Of a stretch of DNA of 64,000 bases, positions 1 to 10,202 are shown in pieces. The stretch spans positions 1,102,001-1,166,000 of the forward strand of contig NC_007964.1 of the NCBI RefSeq assembly GCF_000013885.1, read 5' to 3'. This stretch comes from Nitrobacter hamburgensis X14. GTDB lineage: Bacteria; Pseudomonadota; Alphaproteobacteria; Rhizobiales; Xanthobacteraceae. Under the pieces are notes generated by a model that was given only the letters and a program-made list of their open reading frames with translations, made no database searches and was not told where the DNA came from. Both the position numbers and the translations under genes were made by a program. The stretch's first letter is position 1, and each line of letters begins with the position of its first letter.

Positions 1-14
1 GACATCCTGGCAAG

Positions 15-61
15 CTAGAGCCTTTTCGCTTCTGATGGAGTCAGAAGCGAAAAGGCTCTAG
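15..61. repeat. Perfect hairpin, short copy of dispersed repeat family
   Basis: A 21-bp inverted repeat (15-35 and 41-61) around a 5-base loop is exact. The arm AGAGCCTTTTCGCTTCTGA is the hairpin end of the longer repeats at 40904-41006, 52637-52779 and 57875-58001. Only the hairpin is present here. It may act as a bidirectional transcription stop between the unseen gene to the left and the small gene at 114. Confidence 0.8.
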
Positions 62-65
62 TTGT

Positions 66-98
66 TTGCTGAAAAACCAAGGAAGTTCTGGAATTTTC
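66..98. repeat. 33-bp repeated motif, copy 1
   Basis: This stretch beginning TTGCTGAAAAACCAAGGAAG matches 24566-24598 at 31 of 33 positions in the same orientation. The TTGCTGAAAAACC start resembles the ends of some insertion sequences, so it may be a terminal-repeat relic, but no transposase lies beside either copy. Confidence 0.6.
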
Positions 99-113
99 CT
101 GGAGGCTGGAAAC

Positions 114-290
114 ATGAACGGAAATCGCTACTACGGGGTGCGGGTCGAGGGAGCAAAATACGGCGTTGGTTTTGGCTCCGCTCTTGCTATCGCGATATCA
201 TACACCGCCAACCATTCGATACTTTGGGCCATCATCCACGGTATTTTAGGCTGGCTGTACGTGATCTATTTTGCACTGTTTCGGTCTTAA
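114..290 (+). CDS. Small two-helix membrane protein, function unknown
   Basis: A 58-residue protein. After a short polar N-terminus (MNGNRYYG) there are two hydrophobic stretches, roughly residues 17-30 and 37-55, rich in Trp, Ile and Tyr, which fit a small inner-membrane hairpin. The ATG at 114 is chosen because GGAGG lies a few bases upstream; an in-frame ATG at 66 would place the 33-bp repeat inside the gene. Short proteins with this TANHSILWAIIHG-like core are found in many bacteria, usually without assigned function. The gene stands alone, with a glucoamylase convergent to it. Confidence 0.65.
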   Translation: MNGNRYYGVRVEGAKYGVGFGSALAIAISYTANHSILWAIIHGILGWLYVIYFALFRS

Positions 291-345
291 CCGGTCCAAT
301 AAAAAGTGCCTCAGTCGCCAAAGCCGTAGCGGCGAGTGGGTACGC

Positions 346-372
346 CGGGCTCCCGATAGCGTCGGGCGCCCG
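346..372 (-). terminator. Hairpin just downstream of the glucoamylase gene
   Basis: CGGGCTCCCGA (346-356), loop TAGCG, TCGGGCGCCCG (362-372) form an 11-bp stem with one mismatch, about 10 bp past the stop of the leftward gene. There is no T-run, so a classical intrinsic terminator is not proved. Confidence 0.35.
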
Positions 373-381
373 CGGCAACGA

Positions 382-2784
382 TCAGGCGACGTCAAGTCTG
401 TAGTCGACACCCTCCCAGCGATCTTGCGCCGACCAGTGGATGGTGAAGACGATGGTGCCGCCGGGCTTGAGAGCTTCGGTATCGAGGTCGGCGAAGTGAA
501 TGCCGAGGCCGCTGTCCGCGGTCGCTGTGTCACGGACGTTACGCCAATCGTCCGCGCTCCAATGGACAACGGCCTCCGACGACAGCTCGATTCGTAAAAC
601 GCGCCCCGCCGGTATGCGGCGGCATTTGTTGTTGAAGCGCCAGATGGCGTGGCGCGGGCGCTGGCCTTGAACCTGATAGCGCTGCCGGGGCTGCGGCGGC
701 ATATCGAAGACGCGGCCGTCCCTGAGCGAGCGCAGGAGCTTGACATGCTCCGCATGCGCCCAGACCAGCGGCATCGCCGACCCGGAAGGACGGCCCAAAA
801 AAAGCTCCCGCTCGGGAATGTCTGCGGCTTCCCAAATCTGCTCGGGGATCAGATGGCCGTCGCTTGCAAAGCCTTCGAGCGCCGCCAGCAAGGTCTCGGC
901 CGTGGCCCGGTGGCCGGCTGCGAGTTCGTAATGCGCGCGTTCGCCGGTCAGAAGGGGCCAGCATCGCCCCGTTCCGGTGCCGTCGAACGGTCGGCCGTCC
1001 TCGTGTTCACCGTAGCCGTCGCCATTGTAGCGATGCCAGCACGGACCCGCAGGCAAATCGACTTTCAGCAGGGCATCGATTACGCGCACGGTGTTCAGAA
1101 TGCGCGGGTCGTCGGCGGCGCGCAGCCCGAAGCGCACCAGCGCCAGTGCATCGGGACTCACCACCAGCGAGGCCGGCTGGCAGCTCGACTGGGGCGGGCG
1201 GTTCTTGATCGGAACGAATCCGTTCAGGGGCGAAGCGGCATCGGCGACCTCAGGCGGAGCGATGCGAGCGTAATAGCCGTCAACGCCTATCGTTTCGGCG
1301 AGCGATGTGCCGGTGGCATAGGTCCACCGCTCGATCGAGCTGTTCCAGACGTCGGCGGTTTCGCGGAGATAGGCCGCTTTCCCGGGCGCGGACAGGCGGT
1401 CGGCAATATCGGCAGCGGCCAAAAGCGCCGCGATCACAACCGCGAGCGTAAAGGGTGAATAACCGCTGTCTTCCTCCCACCGATCCTGCCCCGTAACAGG
1501 CCCGTTGCCGACGATGAACGCGGCTGCTTTCTCGATCATCGGCCAGATGCCCGGCAACTCCGCCCCGGATAACGCGCCCTCACGAAAGGCAAGGTCAACG
1601 AGCAAGATGGGAAAGGCGCATTCGTCAAGTTGCACCCCATTCCAATAGGGCGTGCCGTCGAGCCAGCAATTCTGGGGCCAATGACCGTCCGCCTCTTGAA
1701 CTCCTTGAAGATAGGCGATGACCTGCCGTGCTTCTTTCTTCGCGCCCGCGGCAAGCAGTCCGCCCGCGTTCTCGACGAGATCGCGCGGCCAGACCAGATG
1801 ATAACCGCCGAGATCGCCGTCCCCCTTGGCGAAGCCCCAAGGCACGGACAGGCTCGCGATATAGCCGCCGGCAAAGGAGCGGGCTTCATGCGCGCGCAGT
1901 ACGGCGGTGCTCACTCTGTAGCTATTGTGGTTGGTTGAATGGCCGGCGGGGTCGAGCGGCAGAAGCGTATCCTGCCAGGTGCGCCATCCGGCGATGTATT
2001 CTTCGATCTTCGTCTCGGTGTCGTCGTCGAGACTCATGCGAACGCGGAGCGCTGCCTCTGCGGCCGTTCTGCCAAAACCCAAGGCCAGCACAACGCTGCC
2101 GCTACCTGCCGCCAGGCCGATTTCGCCGATCAGGGCAACATTGCCGTTCCGCGCGACATCGTAATGCCAGCGCAGTTCGCAATGCTGCCGCAGATCCTGC
2201 CAGCCGTCCGAGACGCCGACGAAGCCGACCGATCTCGCAACGAAAGGCGGCGAGCAACCGAGAGCAAGCGCCGTTCCGCCGCCTTCGGCAAAGAGCATCG
2301 GCACGCCCTTGTAGTCGTCGACCCAGGCGGTATTGCCCGCTCCCTTGTTGACCAGGTGCGGCGCGAGCAGTGCATAGAGCCGGTATTCCGCCGTCGAGCC
2401 CACGAGCGCCTGCAATGCGATACGCTGAAGCACGACGTCGCGGCGAGGATCGGCAAACACCAATTTCTCGATTTGATAACGGCCCTGAGTACAGGTGCTG
2501 CTAATGACAAAAGCGGGCACACCTTCAGCGACCAATCGAATGGTACTACGTGTGTCGCGCTTTTGTTCCGAGAAAAACCCGTGCCCGTCAGCGACGATGA
2601 GGCCTAAATCTCGAATGCATGCCTGGTCGATCCGAGGATAGTAGACCTCGTTGACGATACCGTGGCTCACGGTGAACCAGACGCTACTGCCGGGCTCCAG
2701 CGCCGTGCCGACGCCACTTTTGGTACTCGACGTCCACCGCGCCGGGCTGCCGGGCCACCCCGGCGCGGGTTTGTCTAAGGGCAT
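382..2784 (-). CDS. Glucan 1,4-alpha-glucosidase (glucoamylase), GH15
   Basis: An 800-residue glycoside hydrolase family 15 enzyme that releases glucose from the non-reducing ends of alpha-glucans. An N-terminal beta-sandwich domain (about 1-270) precedes the (alpha/alpha)6 barrel. Seen in the barrel: WPRDL (332), ADGHWPQNCWLDGTPYW (about 365), DRWEEDSGYSPF (about 434), which carries the expected general acid Glu, and HLIPEQIWE (about 645), which carries the expected catalytic base Glu. A further beta-rich segment follows to the end. The length matches prokaryotic glucoamylases. No signal peptide is visible, so a cytoplasmic role on glycogen-type or oligomeric glucans is likely, though the family includes exported members. 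The start has GGAAAG upstream. It is monocistronic in this window. Confidence 0.92.
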   Translation of the reverse strand: MPLDKPAPGWPGSPARWTSSTKSGVGTALEPGSSVWFTVSHGIVNEVYYPRIDQACIRDLGLIVADGHGFFSEQKRDTRSTIRLVAEGVPAFVISSTCTQGRYQIEKLVFADPRRDVVLQRIALQALVGSTAEYRLYALLAPHLVNKGAGNTAWVDDYKGVPMLFAEGGGTALALGCSPPFVARSVGFVGVSDGWQDLRQHCELRWHYDVARNGNVALIGEIGLAAGSGSVVLALGFGRTAAEAALRVRMSLDDDTETKIEEYIAGWRTWQDTLLPLDPAGHSTNHNSYRVSTAVLRAHEARSFAGGYIASLSVPWGFAKGDGDLGGYHLVWPRDLVENAGGLLAAGAKKEARQVIAYLQGVQEADGHWPQNCWLDGTPYWNGVQLDECAFPILLVDLAFREGALSGAELPGIWPMIEKAAAFIVGNGPVTGQDRWEEDSGYSPFTLAVVIAALLAAADIADRLSAPGKAAYLRETADVWNSSIERWTYATGTSLAETIGVDGYYARIAPPEVADAASPLNGFVPIKNRPPQSSCQPASLVVSPDALALVRFGLRAADDPRILNTVRVIDALLKVDLPAGPCWHRYNGDGYGEHEDGRPFDGTGTGRCWPLLTGERAHYELAAGHRATAETLLAALEGFASDGHLIPEQIWEAADIPERELFLGRPSGSAMPLVWAHAEHVKLLRSLRDGRVFDMPPQPRQRYQVQGQRPRHAIWRFNNKCRRIPAGRVLRIELSSEAVVHWSADDWRNVRDTATADSGLGIHFADLDTEALKPGGTIVFTIHWSAQDRWEGVDYRLDVA

Positions 2785-3101
2785 CTGTGTCTTTCCATTC
2801 GAATGACAGGCAACTGATAGCCGGAACGATCGGACGGTCGTCGCGCTCTTGATTGGATTTATTCGAGCAGGGTCTCATGAAGCTTAATTTAGTGGCACGC
2901 CGATTGTTCCCACCTGAAATCCTTCAACATTGCGTGGTGCTGAAGCGTACGCCATGCCTCGTTGTTTGGTAGGTTGATCGGTGGACCTAAGCGACAAGCA
3001 ATGCACCTTTTGTTGTGCAAGGTGCGCTGGTGAGCCTTGTTAGATGTTGCACGGCTGAATTACCGCGCTGACAGCGCGTGCGAATATGTCGTCGGCTGCG
3101 A
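2785..3101. other. Intergenic region, no gene seen
   Basis: 317 bp between the glucoamylase start and the end of the next leftward small gene. It holds the glucoamylase promoter region. I see no conserved ORF, strong hairpin or recognisable operator. Confidence 0.5.
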
Positions 3102-3248
3102 TTATCCTACGAATATGCCGACTGCGATCATACCAATGACAATGAGACCGAGACCTCCGATCAGCATCGGCACCAAAGTGTTAGCAGGATCGATCGATGG
3201 TCCATCGTCACGGACATGGAACTGATTGTATCTGTTAGCTGTGGTCAT
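3102..3248 (-). CDS. 48-residue single-span membrane protein
   Basis: Starts MTTANRYNQFHVRDDG and ends with a glycine- and isoleucine-rich transmembrane helix (about residues 24-48) at the extreme C-terminus. The start at 3248 is supported by GGAGAGG seven bases upstream; a longer in-frame start at 3290 lacks this. The tail-anchored shape (soluble N-terminus, C-terminal helix) is clear, but I do not recognise the family. An NsrR-like operator lies about 200 bp upstream. Confidence 0.6.
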   Translation of the reverse strand: MTTANRYNQFHVRDDGPSIDPANTLVPMLIGGLGLIVIGMIAVGIFVG

Positions 3249-3446
3249 CGTACCTCTCCAATGTGAAAGACCGCCCCTTGCGGTTGCCAAGACATTTCGT
3301 TTGCGGCTGAACCATTCGACTCTCTCTGGTATTGCTGCTCCTTCAGTCGCGGATCGCGATCGGCGAGGCAGGATCGCGACCTATCCTGCCCAAGCCTTGC
3401 TGCGGTTAGCCGAGACACCGACGCCGCATGGTCGATGGCTGTTCTT

Positions 3447-3471
3447 AAAGATATATCATTTATATATCTTT
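3447..3471. promoter_or_regulatory. NsrR/Rrf2-type palindromic operator
   Basis: AAAGATATAT, spacer CATTT, ATATATCTTT: a perfect 10-bp inverted repeat. The AAGATxxAT..ATxxATCTT layout is that of NsrR-type (nitric-oxide-sensing Rrf2) operators. It sits 30 bp upstream of the Rrf2-like relic at 3501, as expected for autoregulation. The protein is broken but the site is intact. Confidence 0.6.
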
Positions 3472-3500
3472 ACACGCGTCGAGCGCAACGAACTTCAGCG

Positions 3501-3660
3501 ATGCGATCGACAACTTTTTGTGACTACGTGGGGCGCGTTCGGATGTGCGCTGCCGCTCAGGCGGCCGGCTGATCGCCGTTCAAGAAATAACCGGTGTGTA
3601 CGGTATTTCCCGGGGCCATCTGATGAAGGCCACAAACCCATTGGGCGCCAGCGCTCACGC
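3501..3660 (+). pseudogene. Rrf2/NsrR-family regulator, degenerate
   Basis: From ATG at 3501 the frame reads MRSTTFCDYVGRVRMCAAAQ, which aligns with the usual MRLTTxxDYALRVLMYLAxH start of NsrR-like proteins, then hits a TGA at 3570. A neighbouring frame continues with LIAVQEITGVYGISRGHLMK, the matching winged-helix segment (IAEIAxAYGISxNHLMK). The similarity fades after about 3650 and no Fe-S cysteine region is found. So this is a frameshifted and truncated N-terminal DNA-binding domain. The family senses NO or Fe-S status; whether this member did is inferred only from the operator type. Confidence 0.6.
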
Positions 3661-4054
3661 TGCGGCGGATCTGCTGGATCAACTTCCGGATAACCAGTGC
3701 AAAATCAGGCTCGCGCCAATCGCGAGGTGGGCCAAACAACAGCCGTTCGAAGAAATCCGGCGGGGCTATCCGGTCTGGTGCAGCGGCCAGCCAGTCCGGC
3801 CTTGGCGAGATATGCTTTGGCCCGGATGCACACGATTAGCGAAAGCGGTCTGACGGCCCGAGGCAAGCAGCGTGGTGCGCGCCGTGAAGCGCGAGCGCGT
3901 CTGCGATTTTTCCGACAATCTCGTCGATCCGTACCTCGCCCCGTTCAGCGGCACGAAGCACGGGCAACATTGATAATCTGGAATCGCAGCAACAGGCTCG
4001 GCGAGGGGAACGGGTGTCGCTTCCCTGTCGCCAGCTATGTCCGCATGTCACCTG
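3661..4054. other. Degenerate region without an intact gene
   Basis: Several short open frames on both strands (for example a leftward frame at 3836-4051 containing DEIVGKIADALALHGAHHA) look like pieces of decayed genes but shift frame and stop. I cannot assign a family to any of them. Confidence 0.35.
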
Positions 4055-5890
<1,836 letters not shown>

Positions 5891-6058
5891 TCGCTGTCCC
5901 TGGGTCCGGGACGATACGGGACGCCGCACCTGCTGCATGCCTTAGTCTTCGAGCCACGCGGCCAGATCGCTTGCCACGTATGACGAACCGGTATCCGACA
6001 GGAGCCGCGGTCGATGCATGACGGTGGCGGGATCGAGGTCGGAAATGCCCTTCGCTTG
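5891..6058 (-). mobile_element. IS3-type transposase (OrfB) remnant
   Basis: Reading leftward from 6058 the frame gives a segment with MHRPRLLSDTGSSYVASDL, AAWLED, a stop, then GMQQVRRPVSSRTQGQ. This aligns with the rve integrase-core part of IS3-family OrfB (HRPRLLSDNGxSYxxxxLxxWLxxxGMxHxRGxPxxxxTQGK). The catalytic Asp of the SDNG block survives (SDTG), but there is an internal TAA and no start or end of the gene, and no terminal repeats were found. It is a dead fragment, evidence of past IS activity next to gdhA. Confidence 0.7.
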
Positions 6059-6155
6059 CTACGCGTCAGGCTCAGGGTATGACCGTGGCGGATTGAACGA
6101 AGCGTCAGACCGCCAGATGTATTCAGGTCAGCGATACCGGGCAACCGGCGTGCGC

Positions 6156-7472
6156 TCATTTCAGCGGGAAACGGACTGTCGCCCGTAGACCAGGCCCTTC
6201 GGCACTTGGCTTATTTTGAAGTCGGATTGATCCGTGACATCGATCGACGATGCGTCGTGCAATCGAAAGACCCAGACCGGTCCCCTCGCCTTGAGAACGG
6301 CTTCCCCTGAAGAAGGGTTCGAAGATCCGATCGAGATCAGCATCCGGAATGCCGGATCCGGTATCGTCAACCCTAAAAACCACGAACTCATTCTCGGCAA
6401 ACAGGCTTACGTCGACTTGTCCGCCTGCGGGGGTGTGTCTCAGGGCATTGTCGAGCAGATTTCGAGCCAGCACTGTGAGGGCGACGGGTTCGAGCCGAAC
6501 CGAAACGGATACGATCCGAACAAAGCCGAGATCAACCGACTTGTCCCGCGCCGCAGGGAGCAGATCGGCAACCACCTCCTTGAGGATCTGACCGAACTCG
6601 GTCTGCGGGCCATCTGCGGATGTACCGTTGTCGTACCTCGCCAGCGCGAGCAGTTGCTCCAGCAGGTGCCCCGTCCTTCGAATCCCGGTCTTGAGGGAAC
6701 TGAGACGCTCGCGCCCGTCCTGCGAAAGATTAGCATGATCCAGATTCTCGGCCTGGACAACCAAGGCGGTGATGGGCGTGCGAAGTTCATGCGCCGCATC
6801 GGCGACGAACCGCCGCTGTTTGTCGAACATCATTGCGATGCGCTCGAGGAGGCGATTGATCGATGCGACAAACGGCAATAATTCCGTTGGAATGGCGCTC
6901 GTCGGCAGTTTCTCCAAATGATCTGTTTGCTTCGCGTCAAGATGCCTTGCCAATCGGGAGAGCGGACGCAGGCTTCGATCAACGACAACGGCGATCAACA
7001 CCATCAGGCAAGGGATCAGGACTCCCAGCGGCACGATCGTCCGCAGCGCGCTGTCCTGCGCGACTTCGTCGCGGTTGGCCGTCGGTTGACCGACGGCGAC
7101 GCGACTTCCATCGGAGCGCGTGCGGACGAGTATCCGCCATTGCGTCCCACCGCGCATGACGGTCTGGAATCCGTCCGGGAGATCACTTGGCAGTTGGGAA
7201 GCCGGGTTTCCCCGGGCGTCGGCCGCCGCGCCCGGTCTGATCTCTTCGATAAGGACCTGCGCCTCGCCGTCAATGTTTCCTTCCGACGGAAGTGTGGTCG
7301 AGAGATGGTTGCTTGCCGCCAGCGACCCCACCTGCAACAGGATCGCGTCCTGCAATTCGATCGCCTCATCGAACGCCCATCGGTAGGCGAGATAGCCCGC
7401 TGCGAGCGCCATCCCGACGGTGAGTATGGCGAGCCCCGTGTAGAGTCGCCCACGCAGCGAGGCGATCAACAT
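6156..7472 (-). CDS. Sensor histidine kinase (QseC/TctE-like)
   Basis: A 438-residue membrane kinase. Transmembrane helices at about 11-31 and 146-166 enclose a periplasmic domain of about 115 residues. A HAMP-like linker follows, then the dimerisation box FVADAAHELRTPITAL with phospho-acceptor His228, an N box NLLDNALRHTPAGG, and G boxes DDTGSGIP and GEGTGLGLSIA. The start at 7472 overlaps the regulator gene's stop by seven bases, giving translational coupling. It phosphorylates the regulator encoded just upstream. The signal is not evident; the short periplasmic domain resembles QseC/PmrB-type sensors. Confidence 0.93.
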   Translation of the reverse strand: MLIASLRGRLYTGLAILTVGMALAAGYLAYRWAFDEAIELQDAILLQVGSLAASNHLSTTLPSEGNIDGEAQVLIEEIRPGAAADARGNPASQLPSDLPDGFQTVMRGGTQWRILVRTRSDGSRVAVGQPTANRDEVAQDSALRTIVPLGVLIPCLMVLIAVVVDRSLRPLSRLARHLDAKQTDHLEKLPTSAIPTELLPFVASINRLLERIAMMFDKQRRFVADAAHELRTPITALVVQAENLDHANLSQDGRERLSSLKTGIRRTGHLLEQLLALARYDNGTSADGPQTEFGQILKEVVADLLPAARDKSVDLGFVRIVSVSVRLEPVALTVLARNLLDNALRHTPAGGQVDVSLFAENEFVVFRVDDTGSGIPDADLDRIFEPFFRGSRSQGEGTGLGLSIARRIVDRCHGSIRLQNKPSAEGPGLRATVRFPLK

Positions 7473-8128
7473 GATCGATCGACCATCCAGCCGACGCCCC
7501 TGACGTTGCGGATCGACGACGCTCCGAGCTTTTTGCGGATCGCATGGATCAGGAACTCCACAGCGTTGCTCTCGACCTCCTCGTTCCAACCGTAGATGTG
7601 CCGTTCAAGATCAACCCGCGACAGGATCGTGCCCGGGCGAAGCATGAGAGCCTGAAGGAGAGCGAACTCCCGTGCCGTCAGGCGCGCAGCGCCGCCACCG
7701 TGAGCGACCTCGTGGGTCGCCGGATCGAGACTTATCGTGCCATTGCTCAGGATCGCCGCATTGCCGCTGCCCTGCCGCCGCAGGATGGCTCGCATACGTG
7801 CGAGCAGTTCCCGGATTTCGAAAGGCTTGACGAGGTAATCGTCCGCGCCGAGATCGAGTCCGTGGATACGGTCGTCGATCGCATCGCGGGCAGTCACGAT
7901 GATGACGGGCAACTGCCGATTCATCGTCCGGAAGGCACGCAGCACTTCGGTGCCGTCCCGAGATGGCAATCCGAGATCGAGCAATGTGAGATCGTAGGTT
8001 TCCGCACGCGCAGCTTCGATCGCAGTTTGGCCGTCTTTGACCCAATCCACCGCATAGGCGGCATCTTTGAGCGCCTGCGTCACCGCCGCCCCAACCATTT
8101 GGTCGTCTTCAACCAAGAGAATACGCAT
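7466..8128 (-). CDS. OmpR/QseB-family response regulator
   Basis: A 220-residue regulator with an N-terminal receiver (MRILLVEDDQ acidic pocket, phospho-acceptor Asp51 in LLDLGLP, conserved Thr in VTARD and Lys in LVKPFEIREL) and a C-terminal OmpR winged helix (LTAREFALLQALMLRPG, and NAVEFLIHAIRKKLG, GVGWMV). It is the first gene of a two-gene operon with the kinase. Two CTAAG-N6-CTAAG direct repeats upstream (8276-8291 and 8331-8346) are good candidates for its binding sites, one facing its own promoter and one facing the divergent DUF347 gene. Confidence 0.94.
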   Translation of the reverse strand: MRILLVEDDQMVGAAVTQALKDAAYAVDWVKDGQTAIEAARAETYDLTLLDLGLPSRDGTEVLRAFRTMNRQLPVIIVTARDAIDDRIHGLDLGADDYLVKPFEIRELLARMRAILRRQGSGNAAILSNGTISLDPATHEVAHGGGAARLTAREFALLQALMLRPGTILSRVDLERHIYGWNEEVESNAVEFLIHAIRKKLGASSIRNVRGVGWMVDRSC

Positions 8129-8275
8129 CGATCACCATGCCGACGGCGCGTTGAAACGTCCCTTTATACCAGCCGCCTGGCCGTTCGGTCTTTTTCGGCG
8201 GCGGCATTCCGGCCTTTCCGAAAGCGATCTTCACCTTCATGTTCGGGAACGTTTCGGTCTGAATGCATCAGAACA

Positions 8276-8291
8276 CTTAGAGGTTCCTTAG
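8276..8291 (-). promoter_or_regulatory. Direct-repeat operator facing the regulator operon
   Basis: On the plus strand CTTAG (8276-8280), six bases, CTTAG (8287-8291); read on the minus strand this is CTAAG-N6-CTAAG. The 11-bp period is one helical turn, as used by dimeric OmpR/PmrA-type regulators. It lies about 150 bp upstream of the response-regulator start. Confidence 0.55.
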
Positions 8292-8330
8292 CGCAGACGG
8301 CCTCCAATCCTCCCGTCAATCGCTCAATTT

Positions 8331-8346
8331 CTAAGTTATCCCTAAG
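8331..8346 (+). promoter_or_regulatory. Direct-repeat operator facing the DUF347 gene
   Basis: CTAAG (8331-8335), six bases, CTAAG (8342-8346). Same half-site and spacing as 8276-8291 but in the opposite orientation, 112 bp upstream of the rightward gene. Confidence 0.55.
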
Positions 8347-8458
8347 TCGGCGGGCTCATTCACACCGCACATTGGCGGTCACCGACTCCCGTCGGGGGAA
8401 GCCACCAGACCCGACACGTATGGCCGGAAGCAAAAGCATCGATCGAAGGTAATTCCTC

Positions 8459-9241
8459 ATGAAACATGATTCCTCTGCCGGCTTGAGCAAGGTGCCGGCC
8501 GTCACGCTCGGATTCTGGATCATCAAAATTCTTGCAACGACGCTCGGGGAAACCGGCGGCGATGCGCTTACGATGACCGTTTTTCACGCCGACACCAATG
8601 CGCACAACGGCGGGTATCTGATCGGCACAGCAATATTCCTGGCTATATTTGTTGCCGCGGTCGCAGCCCAGATCTCAACGAACAAATTCAACGCCTGGGT
8701 CTATTGGATCGCCATCGTAGCGTCGACGACAGTCGGCACCGCCATGGCGGACTTTTTCGACCGCTCCTTGGGAATTGGCTACACCGGTGGCGCTTCGATC
8801 CTCTTTCTTCTTGTCTTGGCTTCCCTTGCGATCTGGTATTTTGCCATGGGCACTGTGGACGTTATGACCGTCGCAACTCCCAAAGTCGAAATCTTCTATT
8901 GGGTGACGATTACTTTCTCTCAAACGCTCGGCACCGCCCTCGGCGATTGGCTCGCCGATACCGGTGGGCTCGGCTATCAGGGCGGCGCCCTGGTCTTCGG
9001 TGCCGCGCTCGCAATCGTTGCGGCGTTCTATTATTGGACGAGTGTATCGCGTGTTTTCTTGTTTTGGACCGCCTTTATTTTGACGCGACCGCTTGGGGCA
9101 ACCGTAGGTGACTTCCTTGATAAACCGATCAGCCACGGCGGTCTTGACTTGAGCAGGCCACTCGCTTCGACGATGCTGGCGGCGGTCATCGTTGGCCTGA
9201 TTTTTCTGTTGCCTCAGCGCGCGGGCCAGCATCCTGCATGA
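8459..9241 (+). CDS. COG4705-type membrane protein with four DUF347 repeats
   Basis: A 260-residue integral membrane protein of eight predicted helices built from four similar units of about 55-60 residues. Each unit opens with a T-x-G-x-x-x-x-D signature: KILATTLGETGGDAL, ASTTVGTAMADFF, SQTLGTALGDWLAD and TRPLGATVGDFLDK, the second and third followed by GYxGG. This is the DUF347 repeat architecture. The molecular role of the family is unsettled; repeated acidic Asp/Glu residues within helices suggest transport. It is divergent from a two-component system and shares its mirrored operators, so it is probably that system's target. Confidence 0.85.
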   Translation: MKHDSSAGLSKVPAVTLGFWIIKILATTLGETGGDALTMTVFHADTNAHNGGYLIGTAIFLAIFVAAVAAQISTNKFNAWVYWIAIVASTTVGTAMADFFDRSLGIGYTGGASILFLLVLASLAIWYFAMGTVDVMTVATPKVEIFYWVTITFSQTLGTALGDWLADTGGLGYQGGALVFGAALAIVAAFYYWTSVSRVFLFWTAFILTRPLGATVGDFLDKPISHGGLDLSRPLASTMLAAVIVGLIFLLPQRAGQHPA

Positions 9242-9308
9242 TCCCGGACGAAATGATCGGCTGCTTCGCGCCGACCAAAGGTTGGAATCTGCGGCCATTG
9301 TGAACAAA

Positions 9309-10067
9309 ATGTCGGAGAGAAGCATCCTGCGCTGGACTGGTTTCATCGCCCTGACCGCCGGGCTGACGGTCATGCATGCGCTGCCGGCCATTGCGGGCCC
9401 TCCCTATCAATCCGACGATCCGGAGCCGACCGACTATCGCCACTACGAAATCTACACCTTCAATAAGGGAGTCCGCTTCAAAGGAGATCTATCGGGCGCG
9501 AGCGGCATCGACTTCAACTACGGTGCGGCCCCCGACCTGCAACTCACCGCAACGCTGCCGGTCGGATTCGACTTTCCTTCGAATGGGATGACCGCGTTCG
9601 GTCTCAGCAACATCGAACTCGCCGCGAAGTACCGGTTTCTTCACCAGGATAAGTTCGGATTTGACGTCGCCGTGTTTCCACGCGTCTTCCTGCCAAGCGG
9701 CTCCCGGTCGGTCGGCGATCGCCAGGCGTCTTTTCTATTGCCGATCTGGGTGCAGAAGGATTGGGGCGAGTGGTCGGCCTTTGGAGGCGGCGGCTGTCAA
9801 TTCAGTGCCGCCGGACGATCACATGATTTTTGCATCTATGGTGGCACCTTGACCCGACAGGTCTTGCCCAAGCTACAGCTTGGGGTCGAAATCTTTCATC
9901 AAACCGCCGACCGGGCAGGCAACCTCGCGACGACAAGCCTCGGGATCGGGGCGAAATACGATCTGGATGAAAACATCCATCTCCTCGGCTATGCCGCCAA
10001 GGGCATTCAGAACGCACCGACCACAAATCAGTATTCTTGGTATGCGGCGGTTTTATTCACGTTCTGA
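9309..10067 (+). CDS. Outer-membrane beta-barrel protein (PF13557-like)
   Basis: 252 residues from the ATG at 9309. A Sec signal peptide (SERSILRWTGF, then a hydrophobic core ending ALPAIA) is followed by PPYQSDDPEPTDYRHYEIY, a hallmark of the 'putative MetA-pathway/transporter' barrel family, and then alternating aromatic beta-strands ending in a C-terminal Phe (AAVLFTF), as expected for an outer-membrane barrel. In-frame GTG at 9300 and TTG at 9282 are alternative starts but would put polar residues before the signal. It follows the DUF347 gene by 67 bp in the same direction and may be co-transcribed, which would give an inner- plus outer-membrane pair under one regulator. Confidence 0.75.
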   Translation: MSERSILRWTGFIALTAGLTVMHALPAIAGPPYQSDDPEPTDYRHYEIYTFNKGVRFKGDLSGASGIDFNYGAAPDLQLTATLPVGFDFPSNGMTAFGLSNIELAAKYRFLHQDKFGFDVAVFPRVFLPSGSRSVGDRQASFLLPIWVQKDWGEWSAFGGGGCQFSAAGRSHDFCIYGGTLTRQVLPKLQLGVEIFHQTADRAGNLATTSLGIGAKYDLDENIHLLGYAAKGIQNAPTTNQYSWYAAVLFTF

Positions 10068-10202
10068 GGCTCTGTCCCTTCCAGAGCACACGGACTATTC
10101 GAGGAAAGCGGGCGCGCGCCAGACGCCAAAGATAGCGATCGCGGCGCGAACAAGCGAGCCCGATCGGGCCATGACAAGCTCTACGATCGTGAATTCGCAG
10201 GC

